This document shows, in pieces, positions 31,367-40,375 of a DNA stretch of 64,000 nucleotides. The notes beneath the pieces are model-generated. The model saw nothing but the letters and a program-made list of their open reading frames with translations. It did not search any database and was not told the origin of the DNA. The stretch spans positions 264,738 to 328,737 of the forward strand of contig NZ_NSDM01000013.1 in the NCBI RefSeq assembly GCF_030852425.1, in the 5' to 3' direction. This stretch comes from Saccharothrix longispora (GTDB lineage Bacteria; Actinomycetota; Actinomycetes; Mycobacteriales; Pseudonocardiaceae). The translations under genes were made by a program, and so were the position numbers. Position 1 is the first letter of the stretch. Every line of letters begins with the position of its first letter.

Positions 31367-32569
31367 GTGTCCCAACCATCGAATCGTGCGGAGCTGTACC
31401 GCCAGGTTTTCGACCAGGCGATCAAGGAGCACACGGCTTTCCGGTTGCACGCCGAGCGCGGGCGGGAATTCCTGTTCGTGGCCCGTGAGCTGCTGACCAT
31501 CCCCCAGGACGTCGACCGGGTCTCGCGGAAACTGACGCAGAACAACATCGTCAACGAACGCGGTCGCGATTTCGCCGGGATGAGCCGGTTGATCCTTCCG
31601 CGCAATTCCGACGACATCCCGCGGATCGTGCGGTTGTTGCGCGACCCCCTCCAATGGCCCGGTGAGCGGACGCCGTTCGTCCAGCCGCACCACGCGGTGG
31701 TCGGCCACGGCGGGAACATGCACGGGCACCCCGGGCAGCCGCCGCAGGTGGCCGGGCCGCTGCCGGCCCCGGACGGGGCGCGGCTGGGCCAGGGGAAGGG
31801 CGTCACCGTCGGCGTGCTCGACACGGGCGTCTCCAAGACCGCCGAGGCAGACCACCCCCTGTGGCTCAAGGGCGCGTTCCTCCCGAGGGCCGACGAGGTC
31901 GACGCCGCCTACGCGCACGACGACGTGTTCGCCGTGGAGGGCGGGCACGGCACGTTCGTGATGGGCGTGGTGCGGCAGGCCGCGCCGGGCGTGCGCCTCG
32001 ACCCGGAGCGCGCGCTGGACCCGGCGGGCCTGGGCACCGAGGAGGACTTCTTCCGGGCGCTGACGTCGTTCGACGAGCGGGTGCAGGTCGTCAACATCTC
32101 GATGGGGTGCTTCACGCTGGACGACGTGGCCTCCGAGCCGGTGCGCAGGGCGGTCGCCCAGCTGCCCGCCGACGTCGTGGTGGTGGCGTCCGCCGGCAAC
32201 CAGGGCACGAACCGGCCGAGCTGGCCCGCCGCGCTGAGCGGGGTCACGGCGGTCGCCGCCGTCGCCCAGGAGCGCGACGGCACGCGTTCACCCGCCTGCT
32301 ACTCCAACCACGGCCACTGGGTGGACGCGTGCGCGGTCGGCAACCGGACCAGCACGTTCCTCAAGGGCCGGTGGCAGCTGCCGGGCCTGCCGGCGGAGGT
32401 CTACGACCGGTTCGCCTACTGGCTGGGCACCTCGTTCGCCGCGCCGCACGTGGCGGGCCGCATCGCCGAGACGATGACGACGTTCGGGTTGTCGGCGGTC
32501 GACGCCCGCGCGACGCTGCTCGGCGGGAAGCCCGAGTTCTTCCCCGGCTACGGGATCTTCGTGGACTAG
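31367..32569 (+). CDS. Intracellular S8 (subtilisin-like) serine protease
   Basis: 400 residues from GTG 31367, five bases after GAGG; GTG 31364 is also in frame. The S8 triad is complete: D152 in VGVLDTGVS, H194 in GGHGTFVMG and S356 in LGTSFAAPHVAG, with the oxyanion N278 in ASAGNQG. There is no signal peptide; instead a 135-residue N-terminal region (YRQVFDQAIKEHTAFRLHAE, LFVARELLTIPQDVDRVSRK) of unknown fold precedes the catalytic domain, so it should act inside the cell. It is followed by a sigma factor and a small partner gene, and faces the TPR-CHAT gene. It may be a second protease of the same signalling module. Confidence 0.88.
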   Translation: MSQPSNRAELYRQVFDQAIKEHTAFRLHAERGREFLFVARELLTIPQDVDRVSRKLTQNNIVNERGRDFAGMSRLILPRNSDDIPRIVRLLRDPLQWPGERTPFVQPHHAVVGHGGNMHGHPGQPPQVAGPLPAPDGARLGQGKGVTVGVLDTGVSKTAEADHPLWLKGAFLPRADEVDAAYAHDDVFAVEGGHGTFVMGVVRQAAPGVRLDPERALDPAGLGTEEDFFRALTSFDERVQVVNISMGCFTLDDVASEPVRRAVAQLPADVVVVASAGNQGTNRPSWPAALSGVTAVAAVAQERDGTRSPACYSNHGHWVDACAVGNRTSTFLKGRWQLPGLPAEVYDRFAYWLGTSFAAPHVAGRIAETMTTFGLSAVDARATLLGGKPEFFPGYGIFVD

Positions 32570-32701
32570 TCGTATCTGCGGGGGGCATGGTTGCTCCGTA
32601 GTGTGTGGCAGCGAAGAATCCGATGTCCCGGACCCGGCTCGGGCCCGCGCCCGAGCACGCCGGGGCGCAGGCGTGGCACCCCCTGGACAGGAGGAGGGGA
32701 C

Positions 32702-33331
32702 GTGACCCCTGCATCGCCGATCGGCGCGCTGGTGGGCGCCGCCGCGGACGGGGACCAGCGCGCCTGGCACGAGATCATCGACCGGTACACGCCGCTGGTG
32801 CTGTCGGTGATCTACAAGCACCGGCTGCGCCCGGCGGACACCGCGGACGTCAACCAGACCGTGTGGCTGCGGCTGGTCGAGCAGATCGGCAGGCTGCGGG
32901 AAGCCGACGCGCTGCCGGGGTGGATCGCCACGACCACCCGCAACGAGTGCCTGCGCGTCCTGCGCGCGCAGCAGCGCCTCCAGCCCTACGACCCCCTGTC
33001 CGAGGACGAGCCGGCCAGCCCGGTGGACGCGGTCGCGGACCTGGACGAGGAGATGGAGGCGTCGCAGCGGCTCCAGGCGCTGCGCGACGGCTTCCGGGCG
33101 CTGCCCGCGCAGTGCCGCGAGCTGCTGGCCAAGCTGATGGCGGACCCCCCGCCGAGCTACGCGGCGGTCAGCGAGGAGCTGGCGATGCCGGTGGGCAGCA
33201 TCGGGCCCACCCGCATCAGGTGCCTGGACAAGCTGCGGAAGACCCCCGCGGTGTACCGGTTGTTCAGCCCGAGACCTGGTGGAGGAGGTGTGGTCGGTGT
33301 CGACGGTCGATCCGGGGTGGGAAAGCGATGA
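32702..33331 (+). CDS. Sigma-70 family (ECF-type) sigma factor of the CHAT/subtilisin module
   Basis: 209 residues from GTG 32702, preceded by AGGAGGGGAC. Region 2 is recognisable (IGALVGAAADGDQRAWHEII, LSVIYKHRLRPADTADVNQT, then PGWIATTTRNECLRVLRAQQ) and region 4 follows (LPAQCRELLAKLMADPPPSY, then SEELAMPVGSIGPTRIRCLD). The C-terminal tail of about 18 residues is Gly-rich (PGGGGVVGVDGRSGVGK) and is encoded in the overlap with the next gene. This branch of ECF-like sigma factors occurs in actinobacteria with proteases and TPR proteins. No zinc-finger anti-sigma factor is adjacent; the partner is presumably the protein encoded next. Confidence 0.87.
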   Translation: MTPASPIGALVGAAADGDQRAWHEIIDRYTPLVLSVIYKHRLRPADTADVNQTVWLRLVEQIGRLREADALPGWIATTTRNECLRVLRAQQRLQPYDPLSEDEPASPVDAVADLDEEMEASQRLQALRDGFRALPAQCRELLAKLMADPPPSYAAVSEELAMPVGSIGPTRIRCLDKLRKTPAVYRLFSPRPGGGGVVGVDGRSGVGKR

Positions 33332-33761
33332 CGCGCTGCTGCGCGACCTGAAGGCCGCGCTCGACGAGCGGGCGGGCGTGCCCGGGCACATCCGCGACGC
33401 GGCGCGGGCAGCGTGGACGTGGCGCACGGTCGACACCGAGCTGATCGCGCTGACCAGCTACGACTCGGTGCTGGACGGTGAGCTGGCGACCCGGGCGCGG
33501 GCGGCGCAGACGGCGCGTCAGCTCGTGTTCGACGCCGAGGGCGTGTCGGTGCAGGTCGAGGTCACCGAGGTGGGCGTCGCGGGCCAGGTGCTGCCCGCGC
33601 GGCCGGGCCGGGTGGTGCTGCTGACGGCGACCGGTCCGGTGGAGGAGGCGGAGCTGGACGAGGTGGGCATGTTCCTGCTCGGCCCGCCGCCGCGGGGGCC
33701 GGTGCGGCTGCGGTGCGAGGTGGGTGACGACGTCGTGGTCACCGAATGGGTGAACGTGTAG
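33297..33761 (+). CDS. Small partner protein of the sigma factor (possible anti-sigma or protease target)
   Basis: 154 residues from GTG 33297, eight bases after GGAGGAGG; it overlaps the sigma gene by 35 bases in another frame, so translation is probably coupled. The N-terminal 60 residues are helical (SDDALLRDLKAALDERAGVP, then HIRDAARAAWTWRTVDTELI and TSYDSVL), and the rest is beta-rich (RQLVFDAEGVSVQVEVTEVG, RVVLLTATGPVEEAELDEVG, VRLRCEVGDDVVVTEWVNV). There is no HxxxCxxC zinc motif, no cysteine-based site except one late Cys, and no membrane helix, unlike classic anti-sigma factors. By position it is likely to bind the sigma factor, and could be cut by the CHAT or S8 protease. Function inferred only. 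Confidence 0.7.
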   Translation: MSTVDPGWESDDALLRDLKAALDERAGVPGHIRDAARAAWTWRTVDTELIALTSYDSVLDGELATRARAAQTARQLVFDAEGVSVQVEVTEVGVAGQVLPARPGRVVLLTATGPVEEAELDEVGMFLLGPPPRGPVRLRCEVGDDVVVTEWVNV

Positions 33762-33764
33762 CGG

Positions 33765-34628
33765 TCACCGCGGGAGGGCTCGGCCGGAGGCGGGCCAGGA
33801 GGAGGTCGGGAACCCGAGGGCGTCGCCCCGCGGGTTCTTCGAGTCGCGCACGCCCACGCGCGTCCCGAACGCCACCGCGACAGCACCGCCGTGGTCGGGC
33901 ACGCCCCGGGCGGGGCGGGCGACGGTGATGATCTCCCGGCTGGTCGCGGTCAGCGGCGCGCGGTCCCAGGAGCCGTGGCGCTCCACCACCTCGAACCCGG
34001 TCTCCGCGAGCAGCGCGTCGACCTGTTCGGCGGTGGTGAACCGCAGGGTCGCCCGCTCCACCACGTCCTCCGCCCAGTCCGGGCTGCTGTGCGTCTCGCT
34101 GAACCGCACCAGGCCGTCCCGCACGTCCTCCACCCGGTGCTCGACGCGGACCCGCTCGCCGTTCTCGCCGGTGATGTCGACCCCGTGCTCGGGCGTCCAC
34201 CGCTCCCACGCCCGCGCGCCGGGGTTCCGGGTCTCGAAGGCGTACCGGCCGCCGGGCCGCAACGCGCGCCGGACGGCGGTGAACTGCGCGCGCACGTCGT
34301 CGTCGGTGAGGAACACCTGGAACACGTGCCCCGTCATCACGACGAGGTCGAACTCCGCCTCGTACCCGGCCGTGCCCAGGACGCCCTCGACCCACTCCAC
34401 GCCCTCGTGGCGGCGGGCCACGGCCAGCGCGTGCGGGTCCGGGTCCAGGCCGACGAGGCGGCCGGTGTGCCCGGACGCGCGGGCGGCGTGCAGCAGCACG
34501 CCGGTGCCGCAGCCGACGTCCAGCACGGCGTCGGCGGAGCGCACCAGGTCGAGGTGGAAGTCGTCCGAGTCGCCCCAGGTGTTGATCGCGTCGTACAGGG
34601 CGGCCGTCTTCGCGCGGTCCTCCGTCAT
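33765..34628 (-). CDS. SAM-dependent methyltransferase with a DUF397 remnant fused at the C-terminus
   Basis: 287 residues from ATG 34628. The first 240 residues are a class I methyltransferase: motif I VLDVGCGTGVLLHAARASG near residue 36, LVGLDPDPHALAVAR, FDLVVMTGHVFQV, then LRPGGRYAFETRNPG. From about residue 244 the sequence changes to AVAVAFGTRVGVRDSKNPRG and ALGFPTSSWPASGRALPR, the second half of a DUF397 domain (typical core VRDSKDPxGPxLxFxxxxW). DUF397 proteins are normally separate 60-80-residue partners of Xre-type regulators. The fusion is in frame without a stop between. The gene ends 4 bases from the convergent end of the sigma-partner gene. Confidence 0.82.
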   Translation of the reverse strand: MTEDRAKTAALYDAINTWGDSDDFHLDLVRSADAVLDVGCGTGVLLHAARASGHTGRLVGLDPDPHALAVARRHEGVEWVEGVLGTAGYEAEFDLVVMTGHVFQVFLTDDDVRAQFTAVRRALRPGGRYAFETRNPGARAWERWTPEHGVDITGENGERVRVEHRVEDVRDGLVRFSETHSSPDWAEDVVERATLRFTTAEQVDALLAETGFEVVERHGSWDRAPLTATSREIITVARPARGVPDHGGAVAVAFGTRVGVRDSKNPRGDALGFPTSSWPASGRALPR

Positions 34629-34651
34629 CCGGCCGAGTGTGGCCCGACGCG

Positions 34652-34689
34652 CGACGGGCCGCGAGCGGTTTTCCGCTCACGGCCCGTCG
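34652..34689 (-). terminator. Long stem-loop ending the conservon operon
   Basis: CGACGGGCCG (34652-34661) pairs with CGGCCCGTCG (34680-34689), and inside it GAGCGG (34663-34668) pairs with CCGCTC (34673-34678) around TTTT. It lies 31 bases after the stop of the GTPase gene at 34720. Confidence 0.8.
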
Positions 34690-34719
34690 GGCGGACGTGG
34701 TCGAACCCGGTCGACCGGG

Positions 34720-35319
34720 TCAGGCGAACGTCGGCTGCCGCATGGCGTGCTGCACCAGCGTGATCAGCGTCTGCTTGGTCGACTGCCGGTTGCGCGCGTC
34801 GCACGGGACGATCGGCACCGCCTGGTCGATCGTCAGCGCCTCCCGGATGTCCTCGATGCGGTGGTGCAGCAGGCCGTCGAAGCAGTTCACGCCCACCACG
34901 TACGGCAGTTCGCGGTCCTCGAAGAAGTCGATCGAGGCGAACGCGTCGGACAGCCTGCGGGTGTCGACCAGCACGACCGCGCCGATCGCGCCCCGCACCA
35001 GGTCGTCCCACATGAACCAGAAGCGGTGCTGGCCGGGGGTGCCGAACAGGTACAGGATCAGGTCGCTGTCGAGCGAGACGCGGCCGAAGTCCATGGCCAC
35101 CGTGGTGGTCATCTTGTTCGGCGTGCTCGTCAGGTCGTCCACGCCGACGCTGGCCTCGGTCATCACCGCCTCGGTGGTCAGCGGGACGATCTCCGACACC
35201 GAGCCGACGAAGGTCGTCTTGCCGACGCCGAACCCGCCCGCCACCACGATCTTGGTCGACGTGACGGACGTGCTCGGCACCGCGGGCGACCCGGGCCGTC
35301 CGGGAGCGCGACCGCTCAT
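34720..35319 (-). CDS. Conservon GTPase (CvnD-like, Roc family)
   Basis: 199 residues from ATG 35319. A small GTPase: P-loop VVAGGFGVGKTTFVGSVSEI at about residue 24, switch region ASVGVDDLTSTPNKMTTTVA, LYLFGTPGQHRFWFMWDDLV carrying the G3-like motif, and VVGVNCFDGLLH in place of NKxD. It is the CvnD protein of streptomycete conservons, which form membrane signalling complexes resembling eukaryotic G-protein systems. The upstream gene is the roadblock protein (43-base gap). The DUF742 gene (cvnC) that usually lies between them is absent. Confidence 0.9.
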   Translation of the reverse strand: MSGRAPGRPGSPAVPSTSVTSTKIVVAGGFGVGKTTFVGSVSEIVPLTTEAVMTEASVGVDDLTSTPNKMTTTVAMDFGRVSLDSDLILYLFGTPGQHRFWFMWDDLVRGAIGAVVLVDTRRLSDAFASIDFFEDRELPYVVGVNCFDGLLHHRIEDIREALTIDQAVPIVPCDARNRQSTKQTLITLVQHAMRQPTFA

Positions 35320-35362
35320 GTTGCTCTGCTTTCCCTAGTAGTAGGAGGACCGCCGGTGGGGC

Positions 35363-35785
35363 TCAGCTGCGCATCGCCACGTGGAGCCGCGACCGGATCT
35401 CCGGGGTCAGCTGGATGCCGACCCGCTCGACCAGTCGCGTCATGGCGTAGCCGATGAGGCCGATGTCGCAGTTCGGGGCGGCCAGCACGGCCAGGCAGGA
35501 CCCGTCGCTGATGGACATGAGGAACAGGTAGCCCCGTTCCATCTCCACGACGGTCTGCTTGACGTCACCGGCCTCGAAGCACCGCGCGGCCCCGAGGTTC
35601 AGGCTGACCAGGCCCGACGAGACGGCCGCGAGCTGCTCGGCGCGGTCGACCGGGAGGCGCTCCGAGGACGCGAGCAACAGGCCGTCCGCCGAGACCACGA
35701 TCGCGTGCGCCACGCCCGCGACCCGGCTGACGAAATCGTCGACCAGCCAACTGAAGTTGTTCAGTTCTTCGGCTGCGGAGGTCAC
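35363..35785 (-). CDS. Roadblock/LC7-domain conservon protein (CvnB-like)
   Basis: 140 residues from GTG 35785, overlapping the stop of the kinase gene (GTGA). The roadblock fold is recognisable: [60 protein letters not shown] and [14 protein letters not shown]. Such proteins dimerise and act as platforms or GTPase-activating partners for small GTPases of the MglA/Cvn type. Here the GTPase is encoded next, so it likely links the membrane kinase to the GTPase. Confidence 0.9.
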   Translation of the reverse strand: MTSAAEELNNFSWLVDDFVSRVAGVAHAIVVSADGLLLASSERLPVDRAEQLAAVSSGLVSLNLGAARCFEAGDVKQTVVEMERGYLFLMSISDGSCLAVLAAPNCDIGLIGYAMTRLVERVGIQLTPEIRSRLHVAMRS

Positions 35786-38700
35786 TTCTGCTCCTTGTTG
35801 TCTGCGTTGCCGAACGACAAGCCCTCCCAGGGCATCCCGGCGTCGTCGCCGGACTCGCGGCCCAGCTGCACACCTCGCTGGTAGGTGGCGAAGCGCTGCC
35901 GCAACCGGTCCGCGGACCGGCGCGGGGGCGCGGTCGCGAGGCCGGCGGACGTGGAGCCGTTCGCCGACGGCTGGGCCGACGGCGACGACCCCCGGGGGGA
36001 GGGCGCGGTGAGCGATCCGGGCACCAGGCGCGCCTTGGGGACGCGCTTGGGCAGACCCGCGGTGGTGGTGTCGTCCACGGGAGCCTTGAGCGTGTTGGTG
36101 GCCGTGGACCACCCGTCGTCCGCCGCGCCCCACCCGGCCGCCGTCCCCGACGTGGGGATCGCCGACGGCGCGGGCTCGCGCTTGGGCAGACCCGCGGGCG
36201 TGGAGCCCTTGGGCTCCGGCGGGACGGGCTTGGGGAGCGGCGACGGCGCGGGAGCGGCGTGGGCCGGGGCGTGCTCCGCCTCGGCCGGGTCCACGCGCTG
36301 GGCGTAGACCGTGCGCTCCGACGCGGACCCGTCCGAGTCCCCGACCAGGTCGACCCGATCGGCGAACATGGTCCTCTCCGCGGCGGTCTCGGGCGGCACG
36401 CTCCGGCCGCCGTTGAGGTCGCCCTGCACGTGCACGGGCGCGTCGGCGGCCTCGCCGCCCTGGAACCAGCGGGACAGCACGTCCTCGTAGATGGGCAGGC
36501 GCTGGGTCGAGGCGTCGTCCTCCTCGATCGCCGGCGGGGGCGTGGGCTCGTAGTCGGCCGCGCCCGGCGGGTAGGAGTAGTCCGGCGCCTCGTCGGCGGG
36601 CGGCGGGACCGTCTCGGTCACCGTGGCGGTGAACAGGTCGGTCGACGGGCTCCGCTCGACCTCGAAGTAGCCGTTGGGCTCGGCGGTGTGCGTCTGCACC
36701 ACCGGGAACGGCGCGGGCGTCGCGTCCGGCGGGGCGTACGCGCCGGGTGTGGCGTCCGGCGTCCACTTGGGGACGCCGGCGAGCACGCCGACACCGCTGG
36801 TCTCCACGTCCGGGTTGGCCTGGCGCTGCGGCAGGGCCAGCGGGGCGGGCTTCGCGGCGATCGGCTCGGGTCCCCGGTGCAGCAGGCCGACCGGGAGGAC
36901 GACCTGGGCCGTGACCCCACCCTCTATGTCGTCGTTGTTGCTCAGCGTGACCCTGATCTCGTGGCGCTTGGCCAGCTGGCCGACCACGTACAGGCCCATC
37001 TCGCGGGCCACCGACACGTCGACCTCGGGCGGGTCGGCGAGCTTGGTGTTCGCCTCGGCGATGTCCTGCTCCTGCATGCCGACACCGCGGTCGTGGATGC
37101 GGATGGACACCTCGCCGCGCCGGGTCTCGATGGCCCGCACCGTGACCTTGGTGGTGGGCTTGGAGAACGCGGTCGCGTTGTCGAGCAGCTCGGCGATGAG
37201 GTGCGCGAGGTCGTTGACCACGCGGCCCTGCACGCGCATCTCGGGCGCGGGCGCGATCTGGATGCGGGCGTACTTCTCGACCTCGGACACCGCGGCGCCG
37301 AGCACCTCGGAGATCGGCACGGGCCGGGTGACGCGGCGGTTGACCGTGGTGCCGGAGAGCACCAGCAGGTTCTCGCTGTTGCGGCGCATCTGGGTCGCCA
37401 GGTGGTCCAGCTCGAACAGGCTGGCCAGCTGGTCGGGGTCCTGCTCGTCCTGCTCCAGCCGGTCGATGACCGTGATCTGCCGCTCCACCAGTGCCTGCGA
37501 GCGCCGCGACAGGTTGATGAACATGTCGTTGACGTTCGCGCGGAGCGCCACCTGCTCGACGGCGAGGCGGACGGCCTCGCGCTGCACGGCGTCGAACGCG
37601 CGGGCCACCTGGCCGACCTCTTCGGTCGTGTTGATGGGCACCGGCACCAACGCCTCCTCCGCGGCGCGTTCCGGGTCGCGGTGCGTCCGGATGCGCTTGA
37701 TCGCGTCGGGCAGGCGGTTGCGGGCCACGTCGAGCGCGGTGCGCCGCAGGACGCGCAGCGGCGTCAGCATCGAGCGGGCGACGAACGCCATGAGGGCGAA
37801 CGCGATGATCAGGGCGACGGCGACCAGGGCCGCGTCGCGCCAGGCGTTGCCGCGGGCGGTCTCGGTCAGCTCGACCGCCGCCCGGTCGGCCTGGCCCTCG
37901 ATGTCGCGGGTGACCGTCCGCAGCAGCGCCGCGGTCTCCTCGCCGACCCGCATGACCTCGGAGTCGTTGATCCCGACCTCGCCGGACTCGCCCTGCTGCA
38001 CCTGGGCGAGCTGAACGAGCCGGTTGCGGCCGTCCACCGCCGGGCCGGACACGGTGTCCGACAGCAGCTGGCGGTTCTCCTGGCTCGCGACGTTCGCGAA
38101 GTCCGACAGCGCGGCGTCCAAACGGGACTGCGCGGCGCGCAGCGCGTTCAGCTGGCCGGGCGCGAACTCGCCGCGCTGCGCGACCGACAGCAGGATGGAG
38201 TTCTGCTGCGACAGCTGCTCCTTCGCGCTGTACAGCGCGAAGTTGGCGCCCGCGAGCGGCGTCAGCGTCCCGTTGCTCAGGCTGCTCGACGTCGCCCGGT
38301 GCACCTGCGCGAGCGTGGCCAGCACCTGGTTGTACGCGGTGTGGACCGAGACGTCGGGGTACCTGCTGTTGGACACCGTGTTGCGCAGGGCGAGCAGGCC
38401 GTCGAGGGACTGCACCGCCTTCTGGAACGCGTCGCGCACCGATTCGTCGATGCCGCTCGTCGCCGCGGCGACGTCGCGGAAGCGACCGACCTCGCTGTCG
38501 ACCTTGCCGGACCGCGTGACGTACTCCCCGGCGCCTTCGCCGCGACCGCCCGCCACGAACCACACCGCGGCGTCGCGCTCCAGCTGGAGCGCGTCGGAGA
38601 CCGCGGCGGCCTGGGCGGACAGCTGGAGTTCCCGCTGGACCTTGCCGAACAGCTCGACGTCGTCGAGCTGCGTGTTCAGCCGCAGCCCCGCGAGGGTCAG

Positions 38701-38904
38701 CGTGCTCAGCGCGGGCACCAGGAGCACCACGGCCAGCTTGCTGCGCAGGCGCCAGTTCCTCAAACGCCACCGGGACACGCCCCGGTCGGCGGGAACCGCG
38801 CCTGTGCTGGGACCCGAGTCGGGCGGACCGCTCTCGGCGGTCCCCGTGTCGAGTTGAATCCGCTCCGGATCTCTCCCGGAGGCGTGGTCGTCGTGACCGC
38901 GCAC
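35782..38904 (-). CDS. Conservon sensor histidine kinase-like protein (CvnA-like, nitrate/nitrite-sensor type)
   Basis: About 1040 residues from GTG 38904, ten bases after GGGGAG; a TTG at 38958 would add 18. One membrane helix near residue 60 ([19 protein letters not shown]) is followed by a sensor region of about 280 residues (nitrate-sensing NIT-like, helical), a second helix ([17 protein letters not shown]), a HAMP-like linker and a HATPase domain with N-box [16 protein letters not shown]1 DRGVGM and G2 [12 protein letters not shown]. The last 350 residues are a Pro/Ala/Glu-rich disordered tail. As in other CvnA proteins, no clear phospho-acceptor histidine box is seen. First gene of the conservon. 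Confidence 0.87.
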   Translation of the reverse strand: MRGHDDHASGRDPERIQLDTGTAESGPPDSGPSTGAVPADRGVSRWRLRNWRLRSKLAVVLLVPALSTLTLAGLRLNTQLDDVELFGKVQRELQLSAQAAAVSDALQLERDAAVWFVAGGRGEGAGEYVTRSGKVDSEVGRFRDVAAATSGIDESVRDAFQKAVQSLDGLLALRNTVSNSRYPDVSVHTAYNQVLATLAQVHRATSSSLSNGTLTPLAGANFALYSAKEQLSQQNSILLSVAQRGEFAPGQLNALRAAQSRLDAALSDFANVASQENRQLLSDTVSGPAVDGRNRLVQLAQVQQGESGEVGINDSEVMRVGEETAALLRTVTRDIEGQADRAAVELTETARGNAWRDAALVAVALIIAFALMAFVARSMLTPLRVLRRTALDVARNRLPDAIKRIRTHRDPERAAEEALVPVPINTTEEVGQVARAFDAVQREAVRLAVEQVALRANVNDMFINLSRRSQALVERQITVIDRLEQDEQDPDQLASLFELDHLATQMRRNSENLLVLSGTTVNRRVTRPVPISEVLGAAVSEVEKYARIQIAPAPEMRVQGRVVNDLAHLIAELLDNATAFSKPTTKVTVRAIETRRGEVSIRIHDRGVGMQEQDIAEANTKLADPPEVDVSVAREMGLYVVGQLAKRHEIRVTLSNNDDIEGGVTAQVVLPVGLLHRGPEPIAAKPAPLALPQRQANPDVETSGVGVLAGVPKWTPDATPGAYAPPDATPAPFPVVQTHTAEPNGYFEVERSPSTDLFTATVTETVPPPADEAPDYSYPPGAADYEPTPPPAIEEDDASTQRLPIYEDVLSRWFQGGEAADAPVHVQGDLNGGRSVPPETAAERTMFADRVDLVGDSDGSASERTVYAQRVDPAEAEHAPAHAAPAPSPLPKPVPPEPKGSTPAGLPKREPAPSAIPTSGTAAGWGAADDGWSTATNTLKAPVDDTTTAGLPKRVPKARLVPGSLTAPSPRGSSPSAQPSANGSTSAGLATAPPRRSADRLRQRFATYQRGVQLGRESGDDAGMPWEGLSFGNADNKEQK

Positions 38905-39130
38905 CGTCAGCACACTCCCCAGCCCCCCAGCCAGTGATGAAACGAGACTTCCCTGCAAACCCGGGCGATCTTGGTGGAAAAAAGCCCGGAGTCATACCGC
39001 CGTTCGGACGAGGACCCGTGTAGTTGGTAAATCAACCATTGTCGCGCGGACCACAGCTGGACGCGCTAAACGATCGCTAACCCGGTTCACGGGTATTTCA
39101 CGCCTCGGACCCGAACGGGAAACGCCCGAG

Positions 39131-39157
39131 GGGGGAGCCCGACGGGCGGGCTCCCCC
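39131..39157 (-). terminator. Stem-loop after the NitT-type binding protein gene
   Basis: GGGGGAGCCCG (39131-39141) pairs with CGGGCTCCCCC (39147-39157) around ACGGG. It lies 8 bases after the stop codon of the gene ending at 39166. Confidence 0.8.
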
Positions 39158-39165
39158 TCCGGGGG

Positions 39166-40191
39166 TCAGCCCTCGGAGCTGACCAGCATCGGCTTCACGT
39201 CGAAGTCGTTCTCGAGCAGCCCGTAGGTTCGCATCAGGTTCGAGACCCGCTGCAACCGGGTGGCGTCGAGCGTCGTCGGGTACTCGCCGAAGTGGACCAG
39301 ACCAGCGGTTTCCTTGTCCACCTTGGCGTACTCGACGAGCAGCGGCTCGACCGTGGGGCGGTCGGCGGCGTCGCGCTGCCCCTTGGCCATGGCGCGCTGG
39401 AACGCCTTCACCGTGTTGGGGTTCTGGTTGGCGAACTTGCCGGTCGTGCCGTAGCCCGCGATCGGGATGCCGTCCGTCGGACCGGACGCCGCGTCGAGCA
39501 CGGTGATCTGGCCGCTGACCCGCTGGGCCTTGCTGATGAAGGGCTCCACCATGAAGGCGGCGTCGACGGTGCCGTTCTGCACCGCGGCCTCCATGTCGGG
39601 GAACGGGAACTCCTTGAACGTCACCTTGGACACGTCCACGTTGTTGGCTTCCAACGTGGCCTTCGCGGTCAGCTCGGCGATGTTCTTGAAGGTGTTGATC
39701 GCGATCGTCTTGCCCTCGAGGTCCTTGGGGGACTTCACGGCCGAGTCCGACTTGGACAGGATCAGGAACATCTCGGGCTTGGCCTGGTAGCCGTCGCTGA
39801 CCAGCTTCAGGCCGTCGACGCCCTTCGCGGCGCCCTTGGACTCGGCGAGGAAGAACGAGACCCAGTTGCCGAACGTGATGTCGAGCGAACCGTCGATCAG
39901 GCCCGGGATGGCCGCGGCGCCACCCTGGATGGTCTTGACCTCGACCTCAAGACCCTCCTCCTTGAAGTAACCCTTCTTGATCGCGACGTGGACCGACGCG
40001 ACGTCGAGGACGGGGATCAGGCCAAGGGTGATCTTGGCCTTCTCGACCTTGCCCGGAGCTGCGGCCTCGGTGGGCTTGTCCTCGCTGCCGCTGCCGCCGA
40101 GCGCGCCACAGGCGGACACGCTGGCGAACAGGGCGACGGCGGACAGCACGCCGAAGATCCTTCGAGCCGAGAGGCCGACTCTTCGAGTCAT
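39166..40191 (-). CDS. NitT/TauT/SsuA-type substrate-binding lipoprotein
   Basis: 341 residues from ATG 40191, nine bases after GGAG. The signal sequence ends in the lipobox VSACGALG, so the mature protein is a lipoprotein. The body has the family pattern: ITLGLIPVLDVASVHVAIKK, GYFKEEGLEVEVKTIQGGAA, LIDGSLDITFGNWVSFFLAE, then FPFPDMEAAVQNGTVDAAFM. It should feed the ATPase and two permeases encoded at 42129-44580. The divergent gene between is a 4-hydroxybenzoate hydroxylase, which suggests an aromatic acid as ligand, while the family also transports sulfonates, nitrate and pyrimidines. Ligand is unproven. Confidence 0.88.
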   Translation of the reverse strand: MTRRVGLSARRIFGVLSAVALFASVSACGALGGSGSEDKPTEAAAPGKVEKAKITLGLIPVLDVASVHVAIKKGYFKEEGLEVEVKTIQGGAAAIPGLIDGSLDITFGNWVSFFLAESKGAAKGVDGLKLVSDGYQAKPEMFLILSKSDSAVKSPKDLEGKTIAINTFKNIAELTAKATLEANNVDVSKVTFKEFPFPDMEAAVQNGTVDAAFMVEPFISKAQRVSGQITVLDAASGPTDGIPIAGYGTTGKFANQNPNTVKAFQRAMAKGQRDAADRPTVEPLLVEYAKVDKETAGLVHFGEYPTTLDATRLQRVSNLMRTYGLLENDFDVKPMLVSSEG

Positions 40192-40252
40192 GGGGGGCAT
40201 CTCCTGTTGGAGTGACGACTTTGCGGGGGCAGGATGCACGATCGACGGGGGC

Positions 40253-40292
40253 GTTGTTGAACCACTCAAAGTGATCCGAGCGGCTCGACAAC
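40253..40292. promoter_or_regulatory. Inverted repeat in the divergent region before pobA
   Basis: GTTGTTGA (40253-40260) and TCGACAAC (40285-40292) form an inverted repeat with one mismatch and 24 bases between. It lies between the divergent binding-protein and hydroxylase genes, where an operator for an IclR- or PobR-type regulator would be expected. No such regulator gene is in the window. Tentative. Confidence 0.3.
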
Positions 40293-40375
40293 ACCCGGTC
40301 GACCGACACTCGAAGGCTGATCCACTACCTTCGGTGAGCATCTTTGCACAGGCTGTCCAGAGGTTGGGGTATGCG

